Below, in pieces: positions 45,302 to 54,278 of a stretch of 64,000 bases of DNA. The notes beneath the pieces were generated by a model. It was not told the origin of the DNA. It did no database searches and saw nothing but the letters and a program-made list of their open reading frames with translations. Position 1 is the stretch's first letter. Every line of letters begins with the position of its first letter. Made by a program: the position numbers and the translations under genes. The DNA comes from Methylobacteriaceae bacterium (lineage in GTDB: Bacteria > Pseudomonadota > Alphaproteobacteria > Rhizobiales > Beijerinckiaceae): contig CANEZL010000009.1 in NCBI GenBank assembly GCA_947444195.1, forward strand, positions 82,908 to 146,907. Direction: 5' to 3'.

Positions 45302-45751
45302 ATGCCGCCGCTGATCGGGTTCTATCTGGCGGCCCTCGCCGCCGGCATCGCCTTCGTCTTCCAGCAGACGGTCAATGCCGGGTTGCGGGGGTCGCTGGGC
45401 TCGGGCCTCTGGGCCGGGCTCACCAACTTCGCCGTCGGCGGCACCGCCATCGGCCTCGTCATCCTGATGCTGCGCGAGCCGGTCCCCACCGTCGAGGCGG
45501 TGGCGCGGGCGCCCTGGTACGCTTGGCTCGGCGGCCTGCTGGGCGCCCTCTACATCGTGGGCGCGGTGTTCATCGCCCCCCGCATCGGCGCCGCCGCCCT
45601 GGTCGCCCTCATCGTCGTCGGGCAGATGCTGACGGCGCTCGCCTTCGACCATTTCGGCATCCTCGGCATCCCCGTCCACGCGGTGAGCTGGGCGCGGCTC
45701 GCCGGGGCGGCGCTCCTCATCGCCGGCGCGGCCCTCGTCTGCCTGTCCTGA
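45302..45751 (+). CDS. DMT family (DUF606/YdcZ) membrane transporter
   Basis: A 149-residue inner-membrane protein with about five helices: FYLAALAAGIAFVFQQTVNA, FAVGGTAIGLVILML, WLGGLLGALYIVGAVFIAPR, AALVALIVVGQMLTALAFD and LAGAALLIAGAALVCL. The QQTVNAGLR and GLLGALYIV motifs are typical of the DUF606/YdcZ branch of the drug/metabolite transporters. Substrate unknown. It is 30 bases after fabI. Confidence 0.88.
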   Translation: MPPLIGFYLAALAAGIAFVFQQTVNAGLRGSLGSGLWAGLTNFAVGGTAIGLVILMLREPVPTVEAVARAPWYAWLGGLLGALYIVGAVFIAPRIGAAALVALIVVGQMLTALAFDHFGILGIPVHAVSWARLAGAALLIAGAALVCLS

Positions 45752-45808
45752 GCGGGGCCATCGGGTCGGGGTGCAGGTTCGTCCCGGGTTCCTCGCGGGC
45801 GAGGAAGC

Positions 45809-45836
45809 GGGGCGGCCGGTCGGCCGGCCTCGCCCC
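45809..45836 (+). terminator. GC-rich hairpin between convergent genes
   Basis: GGGGC plus GGCCGG pair with CCGGCC and CGCCCC (45809-45836) around a TCGG loop. It lies between the stops of the DMT gene and ppk2 and may terminate both; no T-tract is present. Confidence 0.45.
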
Positions 45837-45856
45837 GGCCGTCGCCGGCAGCCGCC

Positions 45857-46855
45857 TCAGTCCGGCACCTTCAGGTCCGAGATCCCCTTGGTCGCCTCGG
45901 GATAGCGCGGGTCCATCGCCTCCAGGGTGTCGGCGATGCTGCGGGCGATGACGTAGTTGCGGAACCACTTGCGGTTGGCCGGCACCACGTGCCACGGGGC
46001 GTGCGAGGTCGAGCACTGGATCATCGCGTCCTGGAAGGCCGCCTGGTAGGCGTCCCAGGACTTGCGCTCGACGAGGTCGGCGGGGTCGAACTTCCAGTGC
46101 TTGTCCGGATCCGCGATGCGGGCTTCGAGGCGCTCCCGCTGCTCGTTCTTGGAGATGTGCAGCAGGAATTTCAGGATCGTGGTGCCGGAGGCCGCGAGCA
46201 GGCGCTCGAAATCGTTGATCAGCCCGTAGCGCGCCCGCCAGACCGCGTCGTCGACGAGCCCCTTCACCCGCACCACGAGCACGTCCTCGTAATGGCTGCG
46301 GTTGAACACGCCGATCATGCCGCGCCGCGGCACCCGGGCGTGGTAGCGCCAGAGGAAGTCGTGATCGAGCTCGTCCGCGCTCGGCACCTTGAACGAGGAC
46401 ACGGTGCAGCCCTGCGGGTTCACGCCCTCCAGCACGGCGCGGATCGTGCCGTCCTTGCCGCCCGTGTCGATGGCCTGGAGGACGACGAGGAGGCTGCGCC
46501 GGTGCTCGGCGTAGAGCCGCTCCTGCAGGGCCTGGATGCGGCCGCGCTCCGCCGCGAGGGCCTCCTTCGCCCAGGCCTTGTCGAGGCCCTCCGAGGCGTC
46601 CGGGTCGACGTCGGCGAGGCGGAACGGCGCGCCGGGCGCCACCGTGACGATGCCGGGGGCCACCCGGATCGGCGGGGTCGCGGCGGGGTCCGGTCCGTGC
46701 CGTTCGAGGTCGGGGGCCGCGCGGACCCAGCGCGCGGAGGAAGGGGGGCGCTCGGCGGCGTTTCCGGGGGCCGCGGCGGATACATCCGCCGCATCTGTCG
46801 CCGCCGGCCCGGCTCCGCTCTGGCCACGATGACGCTTCCCGTGCTTCTTCGGCAT
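45857..46855 (-). CDS. ppk2: Polyphosphate kinase 2 family protein
   Basis: A 332-residue PPK2 protein from ATG 46855 (MPKKHGKRHRGQSG). The Lys/Arg-rich start and about 70 variable residues precede the kinase core. Walker A region LQAIDTGGKDGTIRAVLEGV, then FKVPSADELDHDFLWRYH, MIGVFNRSHYEDVLV and KFLLHISKNEQRERL define PPK2 class enzymes (PvdS-type lid motif included). It moves phosphate between polyphosphate and nucleotides; class I or III (ADP/AMP use) is not decided here. Confidence 0.93.
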   Translation of the reverse strand: MPKKHGKRHRGQSGAGPAATDAADVSAAAPGNAAERPPSSARWVRAAPDLERHGPDPAATPPIRVAPGIVTVAPGAPFRLADVDPDASEGLDKAWAKEALAAERGRIQALQERLYAEHRRSLLVVLQAIDTGGKDGTIRAVLEGVNPQGCTVSSFKVPSADELDHDFLWRYHARVPRRGMIGVFNRSHYEDVLVVRVKGLVDDAVWRARYGLINDFERLLAASGTTILKFLLHISKNEQRERLEARIADPDKHWKFDPADLVERKSWDAYQAAFQDAMIQCSTSHAPWHVVPANRKWFRNYVIARSIADTLEAMDPRYPEATKGISDLKVPD

Positions 46856-46974
46856 CGAAATCCCGTCGCGGCCGGCCGGTCCGGCCCAGAGGCATGTGAG
46901 GGGCAAGGGGTGAGCTTGGCAACGACCGGCAGGGTCCGCGGTTCCGTCGCGGCCGGGGGCAGGGCCTGAGGGCG

Positions 46975-47562
46975 ATGGCGACGATCTATTTCGTGCGCCA
47001 CGGCCAGACCGCGTGGAACGCGGAGGGGCGGCTCCAGGGGCAGCGGGACGTCCCCCTCAACGCGGTCGGGCTGGAGCAGGCGGCGGAGGTTGGCGACCGC
47101 CTGCGCGCCCTGGCCGGGCCCGGGATCGCGGGGGCCGCCTTCCTGGCGAGCCCCCTCGGCCGCGCGCGGCGCACCATGGAGATCCTGCGCGCCCGCCTCG
47201 CTCTCGATCCCGGCGGCTTCGACACCGATCCGCGCCTGATGGAGATCCATTTCGGCGCCTGGGAGGGCTCGACTTGGTCCGAGATCCGCCGCCGCGACCC
47301 GGCCGGGGCGGCCGCGCGCGACCGCGACCGCTGGGGCTACCGGCCCCCGGGCCTCGGCGGGGAGAGCTACGCGATGCTGACGGAGCGCGTCGGCGCGGTG
47401 CTGGCGGGCATCGAGCGCGATACGGTGGTCGTCGCCCATGGCGGCGTCGCCCGCGCCATGCTGGTGGCCCGCGGCCTGATCGACGTCTACGCCGCGCCCC
47501 GGCTCGGCGTCCGGCAGGGCGCGGTGCTGGTGATGGAGGCGGACGGCTGGCGCTGGGCGTGA
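46975..47562 (+). CDS. Histidine phosphatase family protein
   Basis: A 195-residue phosphoglycerate-mutase-like phosphatase. The catalytic motif IYFVRHGQTAWN is at residues 4-15, with the second His in VVVAHGGVARAM and the Glu in LMEIHFGAWEGSTW. The length and GESYAMLTERV fit small-molecule phosphatases of the branch 1 type rather than glycolytic mutase. Substrate unknown. ATG 46975. Confidence 0.92.
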   Translation: MATIYFVRHGQTAWNAEGRLQGQRDVPLNAVGLEQAAEVGDRLRALAGPGIAGAAFLASPLGRARRTMEILRARLALDPGGFDTDPRLMEIHFGAWEGSTWSEIRRRDPAGAAARDRDRWGYRPPGLGGESYAMLTERVGAVLAGIERDTVVVAHGGVARAMLVARGLIDVYAAPRLGVRQGAVLVMEADGWRWA

Positions 47563-47720
47563 GGCGGTGCGATCCCCGCGGCTCCGCTCTCCTGCCCGGT
47601 GGCGCCGCGTCCCGAAGCCGCCTATCTCGAGGATCGACCGGGCGCCCCCGCCTCGATATGGGCGCCATCGGGGGGCATGGGGCTGGGCAAGGCTCTGTCG
47701 GAGCGGCAGCGGAGTAGCGG

Positions 47721-50700
47721 ATGAGCAGTCTCGCCGAGAAGGCCCGGCTCGAGGCGGAGCGGCGCGGCACGGCGGCGCGCGCCGTCCTGAAGGGCGAGGC
47801 CCGGCCCGACCTGATCCGCGACGAGGTGCTGGCCGAGATCTTCCGCGAGACCGTCCGCGCCCGGCCCGATCACCCGGCCCTGATCGACGGGGCGCAGGTT
47901 GCGGCGGGCGGCACCCACCCGCAGCTCACCTACGCGCAGGTTCTGGCCCGCGCCGAGCGGATCGCGGCGGGCCTCGCCCATCGCGGGATCGGGCCCGGCG
48001 ACGTGGTCGGGCTCTGGATGGCGCGGGGCGTCGATCTCCTCGTGGCGCAGATCGGCATCACGCTCTCCGGCGCCGCCTGGCTTCCCTTCGACGCCGAGGC
48101 GCCCGCCGACCGCGTCGGCATCTGCCTGGGCGACGCGCAGGCCCGCGCGCTCCTCGCCTCGCCCGCCCTCGCCGCGCAGGCGCCCGAGGCCGCCCCCGCC
48201 CTGACGCTCGCGGCACTGGAGGCCGCGACCCCCGCCGACCACCCGGTGCCTGATCCCCGCGCGGCGGGGCTGACGCCCGCGCACCCGGCCTACCTGATCT
48301 ACACCTCGGGCTCGACGGGCGTGCCGAAGGGCATCGTCATCAGCCACGCCAACATCTGCCACTTCCTGCGCTCGGCCAACGCCCTCTACGGGATGCGCGC
48401 CGACGACGTGGTGTTCCAGGGCGCCTCCGTCGCCTTCGATCTCTCGATGGAGGAGATCTGGGTCCCCTATCTCGTGGGCGCGACCCTGTTCGTGGCCTCC
48501 CCCGCCATGATGGGCGATCTCGAATCGCTCCCCGGCATCCTCCAGGCCGAGCGGGTGACGGTGCTCGACACCGTGCCGACGCTGCTCGCCATGATCTCGG
48601 GCGACCTGCCGCATCTGCGCCTCGTGCTCCTGGGCGGCGAGGCCCTGCCGGAGCCGCTGGTGGAGCGCTGGGCGGGCAACGGGCGCCAGCTCTTCAACAC
48701 CTACGGCCCCACCGAGGCCACCGTGGTGGCCACCGCCGCCGAGATGCACCCGGGCCGGCCCGTCACCATCGGCGGGCCGATCGCCAATTACAGCGTCTAC
48801 GTCGCCGACGAGGCGCTGAACCTCCTCGGCCCCGGCGAGCAGGGCGAGCTGCTGATCGGCGGCCCCGGCGTGGCCGCGGGCTATCTCCAGCGGCCGGAAC
48901 TGACCGCCGAGAAGTTCGTGGCCAACCCGTTCGGCTCGGACGGCCGCGATCCGGTCCTCTACCGCTCGGGCGACGCCGTCTCCCTCGATGCGGACGGCAA
49001 CATCCTCTTCCACGGCCGCATCGACGATCAGGTCAAGATCCGCGGCTTCCGGGTGGAACTCGGCGAGATCGAGACCCGGATCCGGGCGCAGGCCGGCATC
49101 AACCAGGCCGCGGTGGTGCTGCGCGCCGACGACGGGGTCGACCGCCTCGTCGCCTTCCTCGTGCCCGAGCGCGGGCACGACCTCGACCGCGCCGCCCTGC
49201 GCCGGGCGCTTGCCGCAGAGATGCCGCCCTACATGGTGCCGGGCCATTACGAGGTCGCCGAGACACTGCCGCGCCTGACCTCCGGCAAGGTCGACCGCAA
49301 GGCCCTGCGCGTCGCCCCCCTCACCGTCGTCGCGGCGGAGGCCGAGCAGGCGGAGCCGGAGAACGAGACCGAGGCCGCGCTGCTGGCGGCGGCCAAGCAG
49401 GTCTTCGGCAACCAGCCCATCGATCTGGCGGGGGACTTCTTCACCGATCTCGGCGGCCATTCCCTGCTCGCGGCCCGCTTCGTCTCGGCGGTGCGCGCGG
49501 TGCCGACGTTCGCCGCCATCACCCTTCAGGACGTTTACGGGAAGCGCACGATCCGGGCCATGTCGGAGGCGCTGATCGCGCGCACCGGCGGGGTGGGGGC
49601 CGAGGCGGCGGTGCGCGATCTCGCCTTCGCGCCGCCCCCGCTCCTGCGCCGCGCCCTGTGCGGCCTCGCGCAGGCGGCGGCACTCCCCTTCGTCATCGCG
49701 CTCGCCACCTCGCAGTGGCTCGGCATCTTCGTGACCTACCTGCTCCTCACCGGCGGCGGCCTCGGCTTCTTCGGCGAGATGGCGGTCCTCCTCGCCGTCT
49801 ATATCGGCATCAACACGGTCACCGCCTGCATCGCGGTGGCCGGCAAGTGGCTGGTCCTCGGCCGGACCCGGCCCGGCCGCTACCCCCTCTGGGGCCTCTA
49901 CTATTACCGCTGGTGGCTCGCCCAGCGCCTCGCCCCCCTCGTCCACGTGAAGTGGCTCCAGGGCTCGCCCGCGGTGGCGATCTACCTGCGCCTGATGGGG
50001 GCGAGGGTCGGCCGCGACGCCCTGATCTCCGACATCGAGGTCGGCGCGCCCGACCTGCTCAGCGTCGGCGCGGGCGCCTCCCTCGGCGGACGCCTCGTCA
50101 TCGCCAATGCCGAGGTCGTCGGCAACGAGTTGGTGATCGGCCGCGTCGCCATCGGCCGGGACGTCGCCATCGGCGCCTCCTGCGTGGTCAGCCACGACAC
50201 GGTGATCGGCGACCACGCCGAGATCGCCGACCTCACCACGATCTCCACCGGCTCGCGCATCGGCCCGTGCGAGCGCTGGGACGGCTCTCCCGGCCGCAAG
50301 GTGGGCGTGGCCGATCCCTCCGTGCTGCCCCCGCAGGCGGAGGCCTCGGCCCTGCGCCGCGGCGTGATGCTCGCGATCTACGTGCTGCTGCTCGCGGCGA
50401 TCCCGGCGGTCGGCCTGCTGCCGATCTTCCCGGCCTTCTACATGTTCGACCAGATCAGCGACCGGCTGAGCGACTTCACCGACCTCGACTACCACTGGTA
50501 CCTGCCGCTGCTGACCTGGCCCACCGCCATGCTGATGACGGCGGGCACGGTGCTCCTCATCGCCGGCATCCGCTGGCTCGTGCTGCCGCGGACGCGGGCG
50601 GGCGTGCACTCGGTCCACTCCGCCTTCTACCTGCGCAAGTGGTCTCTGGCGCTCGCCGTCGAGGTGACCCTGGAGACGCTCTCCTCGCTCTTCGCCACCG

Positions 50701-51800
50701 TCTACATGCGGGCGTGGTACCGCCTGATGGGCGCGCGGATGGGGCAGGGGGCCGAGATCTCCACGAACCTCGCCGGGCGCTACGATCTCGCCGAGATCGG
50801 TGCCCGCAACTTCGTGGCCGACGAGGTGGTCTACGGCGAGGAGGAGATCCGGCGCGGCTACATGCACCTGGAGCCCGCCCGCACGGGCGCGCGCGTCTTC
50901 GTGGGCAACGACGCGGTGGTGCCCCCCGGCGCCGACATCCCCGACGACGTGCTCATCGGCATCAAGTCGAAGCCCCCGGCCAATGCCGAGATGGCGCCCG
51001 GCGAGACGTGGTTCGGCTCGCCGCCGATCCGCCTGCCCGCCCGCCAGAAGGTCGATCTCGGCTCCCTCGCGCAGACCTACGAGCCCGGATTGTGGCCGAA
51101 GGTCCGCCGCGGCGTCTTCGAGGCCTTCGCGACCTCGTTCTCGCCGATGCTGTACATCACCCTCGCGATCACCGCGATCGACTGGTACTTCTATCCGGCG
51201 ATCCTGGAGCGCGACTGGTGGGGTCTGGCCCTCTACTTCGTCACCGCGAGCGTGGTCATCGCCCTGATCCAGACCTCGTCGGTCATCACCATGAAATGGC
51301 TGCTCATGGGCGTCTACCGGCCGGGCATGCGGCCGATGTGGTCGTGGTGGGCCATGCGCACGGAGGCCATCGCGGTAGCCTATTGGGGGCTCGCCGGGAA
51401 GGTGCTGCTGGAGCACCTCCAGGGCACGCCCTTCCTGCCCTGGGTGCTGCGCCTGTTCGGTGTGAAGGTGGGGCAGGGGGTGTGCATGCTCACCACCGAC
51501 ATCACCGAGTTCGACTGCGTCGAGATCGGTGATTTCACGGTGATCAACCGGACCTCGGCCCTGCAGACCCACCTCTACGAGGACCGCATCATGAAGATCG
51601 GCCGGGTCAAGGTCGGCCGCGGCGTCTCGGTGGGCGCCTTCGCCACCGTGCTCTACGACACCCATGTGGGCGACTACGCGCGGCTGCGCCCGCTCACCAT
51701 CGTGATGAAGGGCGAAGCGATCCCCGCCAATACGGAGTGGGAGGGCGCGCCGGCGGTGCCGGTGGTGCACGCGCCGGAGGCCGCGAAGGCGGCGGCGTAG
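47721..51800 (+). CDS. Pls/PosA family single-module peptide synthetase
   Basis: A 1359-residue protein, ATG 47721 with GGAG upstream. The adenylation domain (about 45-535) shows IYTSGSTGVPKG at 193, VAFDLSMEEIW (the Asp that binds the alpha-amino group), NTYGPTEATV at 327, YRSGD, GRIDDQVKIRGFRVELGEIE at 431 and LTSGKVDRKAL at 520. A carrier domain has DLGGHSLLA (Ser about 580). Membrane helices and three hexapeptide-like segments (about 756-846, 1010-1086 and 1253-1333) fill the C-terminal half. No condensation or thioesterase domain is present. This is the layout of epsilon-poly-lysine synthetase relatives; the amino acid and product are unknown. Confidence 0.93.
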   Translation: MSSLAEKARLEAERRGTAARAVLKGEARPDLIRDEVLAEIFRETVRARPDHPALIDGAQVAAGGTHPQLTYAQVLARAERIAAGLAHRGIGPGDVVGLWMARGVDLLVAQIGITLSGAAWLPFDAEAPADRVGICLGDAQARALLASPALAAQAPEAAPALTLAALEAATPADHPVPDPRAAGLTPAHPAYLIYTSGSTGVPKGIVISHANICHFLRSANALYGMRADDVVFQGASVAFDLSMEEIWVPYLVGATLFVASPAMMGDLESLPGILQAERVTVLDTVPTLLAMISGDLPHLRLVLLGGEALPEPLVERWAGNGRQLFNTYGPTEATVVATAAEMHPGRPVTIGGPIANYSVYVADEALNLLGPGEQGELLIGGPGVAAGYLQRPELTAEKFVANPFGSDGRDPVLYRSGDAVSLDADGNILFHGRIDDQVKIRGFRVELGEIETRIRAQAGINQAAVVLRADDGVDRLVAFLVPERGHDLDRAALRRALAAEMPPYMVPGHYEVAETLPRLTSGKVDRKALRVAPLTVVAAEAEQAEPENETEAALLAAAKQVFGNQPIDLAGDFFTDLGGHSLLAARFVSAVRAVPTFAAITLQDVYGKRTIRAMSEALIARTGGVGAEAAVRDLAFAPPPLLRRALCGLAQAAALPFVIALATSQWLGIFVTYLLLTGGGLGFFGEMAVLLAVYIGINTVTACIAVAGKWLVLGRTRPGRYPLWGLYYYRWWLAQRLAPLVHVKWLQGSPAVAIYLRLMGARVGRDALISDIEVGAPDLLSVGAGASLGGRLVIANAEVVGNELVIGRVAIGRDVAIGASCVVSHDTVIGDHAEIADLTTISTGSRIGPCERWDGSPGRKVGVADPSVLPPQAEASALRRGVMLAIYVLLLAAIPAVGLLPIFPAFYMFDQISDRLSDFTDLDYHWYLPLLTWPTAMLMTAGTVLLIAGIRWLVLPRTRAGVHSVHSAFYLRKWSLALAVEVTLETLSSLFATVYMRAWYRLMGARMGQGAEISTNLAGRYDLAEIGARNFVADEVVYGEEEIRRGYMHLEPARTGARVFVGNDAVVPPGADIPDDVLIGIKSKPPANAEMAPGETWFGSPPIRLPARQKVDLGSLAQTYEPGLWPKVRRGVFEAFATSFSPMLYITLAITAIDWYFYPAILERDWWGLALYFVTASVVIALIQTSSVITMKWLLMGVYRPGMRPMWSWWAMRTEAIAVAYWGLAGKVLLEHLQGTPFLPWVLRLFGVKVGQGVCMLTTDITEFDCVEIGDFTVINRTSALQTHLYEDRIMKIGRVKVGRGVSVGAFATVLYDTHVGDYARLRPLTIVMKGEAIPANTEWEGAPAVPVVHAPEAAKAAA

Positions 51801-51841
51801 GTCTTCAGGTCCAAGCCAGGGCGCGGGAACCGCCACATGCT

Positions 51842-51978
51842 CCCTCTCCCGTTCGGGAGAGGGCTGGGGTGAGGGAGGAGAACGATCCGGACGGGTCGCG
51901 GTGCTGCCGCGGAAGCGCGGCGTCTCTCTCGGCCTGCTCCGGATCCCTCACCCTGTCCCTCTCCCGAACGGGAGAGGG
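51842..51978. repeat. Large inverted repeat with palindromic arms
   Basis: CCCTCTCCCGTTCGGGAGAG at 51842 and CCCTCTCCCGAACGGGAGAG at 51957 are each palindromes and are also reverse complements. The arms extend inward with GGGTGAGGGA/TCCCTCACCC. The element follows the Pls/PosA stop and precedes the stop of the convergent hydrolase gene. It may form alternative hairpins that end transcription from both sides. Confidence 0.8.
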
Positions 51979-52035
51979 GACCCGCGCTTGATCGGGAGCC
52001 GTGTGGATCCCCGATCGCGTGGGGGAAATTGCGCC

Positions 52036-52692
52036 CTACGCTGGCTCGTCCCGGCCCCCTAAGCGCTTGTCGAGATAGGTGTCGACGGTCTGCGTCAGCT
52101 CGTCGACCTTGCCGTCGAAGAAGTGGTTGGCGCCCTCCACCATCTGGTGCTCGATGATGACGCCCTTCTGCGTCTTCACCTTCTCGATCACCGGCATCAC
52201 CTCGCGGGCCGGGGCGACCCGGTCCTCGGAGCCGTGCACGAACAGGCCCGAGGACGGGCAGGGGGCGAGGAAGGTGAAGTCGTAGCGGTTGGCCATCGCC
52301 GCGATCGAGATGAAGCCCTCGATCTCGGGGCGGCGCATCAGGAGCTGCATCCCGATCCACGAGCCAAACGACACGCCCGCGATCCAGCAGGACTTCGCCT
52401 CCGGGTTGACCGACTGCACCCAGTCCAGCGCCGCGGCGGCGTCCGACAGCTCGCCCGAGCCGTGGTCGAACGCGCCCTGACTGCGCCCGACCCCGCGGAA
52501 ATTGAAGCGCAGAGCCGCGAAGCCGCGATTGGCGAACGTGTAGAACAGGTTGTACACGATCTGATTGTTCATCGTGCCCCCGAACTGGGGGTGGGGGTGC
52601 AGCACGATCGCGATCGGGGCGCCGCGCTTCTTCGGGGCCTGATAGCGGCCTTCGAGGCGGCCGGCGGGACCGTTGAAGATGACCTCGGGCAT
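52036..52692 (-). CDS. Alpha/beta hydrolase
   Basis: A 218-residue single-domain hydrolase from ATG 52692. HPHPQFGGTMNNQIV at the oxyanion region, RFNFRGVGRSQGAFDHG, the nucleophile elbow AGVSFGSWIG (Gly-x-Ser-x-Gly), the acid in VHGSEDRVAP and the His in VEGANHFFDGK are all visible. It belongs to the YgfB/dienelactone-like group of intracellular hydrolases of unknown substrate. It converges with the Pls/PosA gene across the inverted repeat. Confidence 0.9.
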   Translation of the reverse strand: MPEVIFNGPAGRLEGRYQAPKKRGAPIAIVLHPHPQFGGTMNNQIVYNLFYTFANRGFAALRFNFRGVGRSQGAFDHGSGELSDAAAALDWVQSVNPEAKSCWIAGVSFGSWIGMQLLMRRPEIEGFISIAAMANRYDFTFLAPCPSSGLFVHGSEDRVAPAREVMPVIEKVKTQKGVIIEHQMVEGANHFFDGKVDELTQTVDTYLDKRLGGRDEPA

Positions 52693-53002
52693 GTTCTTCT
52701 CTGACTCCTGTGGCCGACCCTGGAACGGCCCCGTGGCGCCGGCCGACCGCCTTGACTCGGCCCACGCGCGATCTACAAGCGCTCTTAGAATAGTTCTAGG
52801 CGATTAGAGCTATTCTAAACTGAGGTTTCGCCGGGACTTCCGCAACGGAGGTGGGCCGGCCAGGTCATGTGCCAAGTCCCGTAGCCGGTCCGTATGCCGA
52901 GTCTCGTGCGCCTCGCCGCGCGCAGCCGCCGCCTCAGAGGCGTCGGGTGCCGCACGGGTTCAGCGGGGCCTTAGCACGGGGGGCGGGTACGGAAGCAAGG
53001 AA
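52693..53002. other. Divergent intergenic region, hydrolase / suf operon
   Basis: A 310-base gap holding the Irr-like boxes at 52784-52820, an AT-rich island in otherwise GC-rich DNA, and a TTGACT element near 52752. No gene is seen. The suf transcript probably begins near the boxes, leaving a leader of some 150 bases or more. Confidence 0.5.
52784..52820 (+). promoter_or_regulatory. Pair of Irr/ICE-like boxes upstream of the suf operon
   Basis: Two palindromes with the pattern TAGAA-N3-TTCTA occur: TAGAATAGTTCTA at 52786-52798 (perfect) and TAGAGCTATTCTA at 52805-52817 (one mismatch), centres 19 bases apart. They resemble the iron control element bound by Irr in Hyphomicrobiales, and Irr control of suf operons is known there. 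The first suf gene starts at 53003. Confidence 0.65.
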
Positions 53003-54208
53003 ATGTCGACAGGAGCCCGCGACGGACACCGCATGCAGCACGACGAGACCCGCGCCTATCTCGACCACAACGCCACCGCGCCCGTCCGGCCGGAGGTGGC
53101 GGCGGCGGTCGCGCGCGCCCTCGCGCTGCCCGGCAACCCGTCCTCGGTCCACGCCGAGGGGCGCGTGGCCCGGACGGCCCTCGACGCGGCGCGGGCCCAG
53201 GTCGCCCGCCTCGTCGGCGCGGATCCCGGGCAGGTGGTGTTCACGAGCGGCGGCACGGAAGCCGCCAACGCCGTCCTGTCGGGGGCGCTGCGCCGCCCCG
53301 GCATGGGCGCGCCCACGCGCCTCGTCGTCGGCGCCACCGAGCACCCCTGCGTCGCCGCCGGCCACCGCTTCGCGGAAGGTGCCGTCGCGGTCGTCCCCGT
53401 CGATGCGGACGGCGTCATCGATCTCGCCGCCCTGGAGACCCGGCTCGATGCCCTGCGGGACGAGGTGGTGCTGATCTCGGTGCACGCGGCCAACAACGAG
53501 ACCGGCACGGTCCAGCCGCTGGCCGAGGTGGCGGCCCGCGCCCGCGCCCACGGTCGCGCCCTCGTGCACAGCGACGCCGTCCAGGCGGTCGGCAAGATCC
53601 CCCTGGATTTCGCGGCCCTCGGCCTCGACGCGCTCACGCTCTCCGGACACAAGTTCGCCGCGCCCAAGGGCGTGGGCGCGGTCGTTCTGGCCGAGGGCGT
53701 GGTGCTGGAGACGGCCTTCGTCCGCGGCGGCGGCCAGGAGGCGCGCCGCCGCTGCGGGACCGAGGCGCTGCCGGCCCTCGTCGGCATGGGAGAAGCGGCC
53801 GAGATCGCCGGCGCCCGGATGGCGGAGGAGGCTGGCCGGCTCGCGGCCCTGCGCGACGCCGCCGAGGCGGGGGTGTTGTCGCTCGCCCCCGATGCGGTGG
53901 TGTTCGGGGCGGGCGCCGAACGCCTGCCCAACACCCTGAGTTTCGCGGTGCCGGGCCTCGACGCGGCGCGGGCGCTGATCGCCCTCGACCTCGCGGGCTG
54001 CGCGGTCTCGTCGGGATCGGCCTGCGCCTCGGGCAAGGTGGCGCGCTCGGCCACCCTGACGGCGATGGGCGTGAGCCCTGCGCTCAGTGCGGGGGCGCTG
54101 CGCGTCAGCCTCGGCTGGAATACGCGCGCGGAGGACGTGACACGTTTCCTCCGCGCCTTCGAACGGGTGATCCGCACCCTATATAGACGGCGAGGGGAGG
54201 CGGCCTGA
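53003..54208 (+). CDS. Cysteine desulfurase, NifS/IscS-like (first suf gene)
   Basis: A 401-residue PLP enzyme of the class V aminotransferase fold; ATG 53003 (ATG 53033 is possible). YLDHNATAPV at the start, FTSGGTEAANAV, ANNETGTVQPL, the PLP Lys in LSGHKFAAPKGVGAV and the catalytic Cys loop in SSGSACASGKVA identify a group I (NifS/IscS) desulfurase. SufS at 58258 is a group II enzyme, so the operon carries both types, as reported in other Hyphomicrobiales. It likely supplies sulfur to the SufBCD scaffold. Gap to sufB is 70 bases. Confidence 0.9.
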   Translation: MSTGARDGHRMQHDETRAYLDHNATAPVRPEVAAAVARALALPGNPSSVHAEGRVARTALDAARAQVARLVGADPGQVVFTSGGTEAANAVLSGALRRPGMGAPTRLVVGATEHPCVAAGHRFAEGAVAVVPVDADGVIDLAALETRLDALRDEVVLISVHAANNETGTVQPLAEVAARARAHGRALVHSDAVQAVGKIPLDFAALGLDALTLSGHKFAAPKGVGAVVLAEGVVLETAFVRGGGQEARRRCGTEALPALVGMGEAAEIAGARMAEEAGRLAALRDAAEAGVLSLAPDAVVFGAGAERLPNTLSFAVPGLDAARALIALDLAGCAVSSGSACASGKVARSATLTAMGVSPALSAGALRVSLGWNTRAEDVTRFLRAFERVIRTLYRRRGEAA

Positions 54209-54278
54209 GCCGCGACCATCCCGAGCCATCCGTGAGACAGCCCCGGTCCTTGACGCCGGTGATGCTTAGGAGACGCTG

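Noticed and set aside
47622..51836. Very long open frame on the minus strand (about 1400 codons) opposite the Pls/PosA gene
   Set aside because: It is the antisense shadow of a GC-rich gene; its translation is rich in Arg/His/Asp/Gly and has no domains, while the plus strand has complete adenylation motifs.
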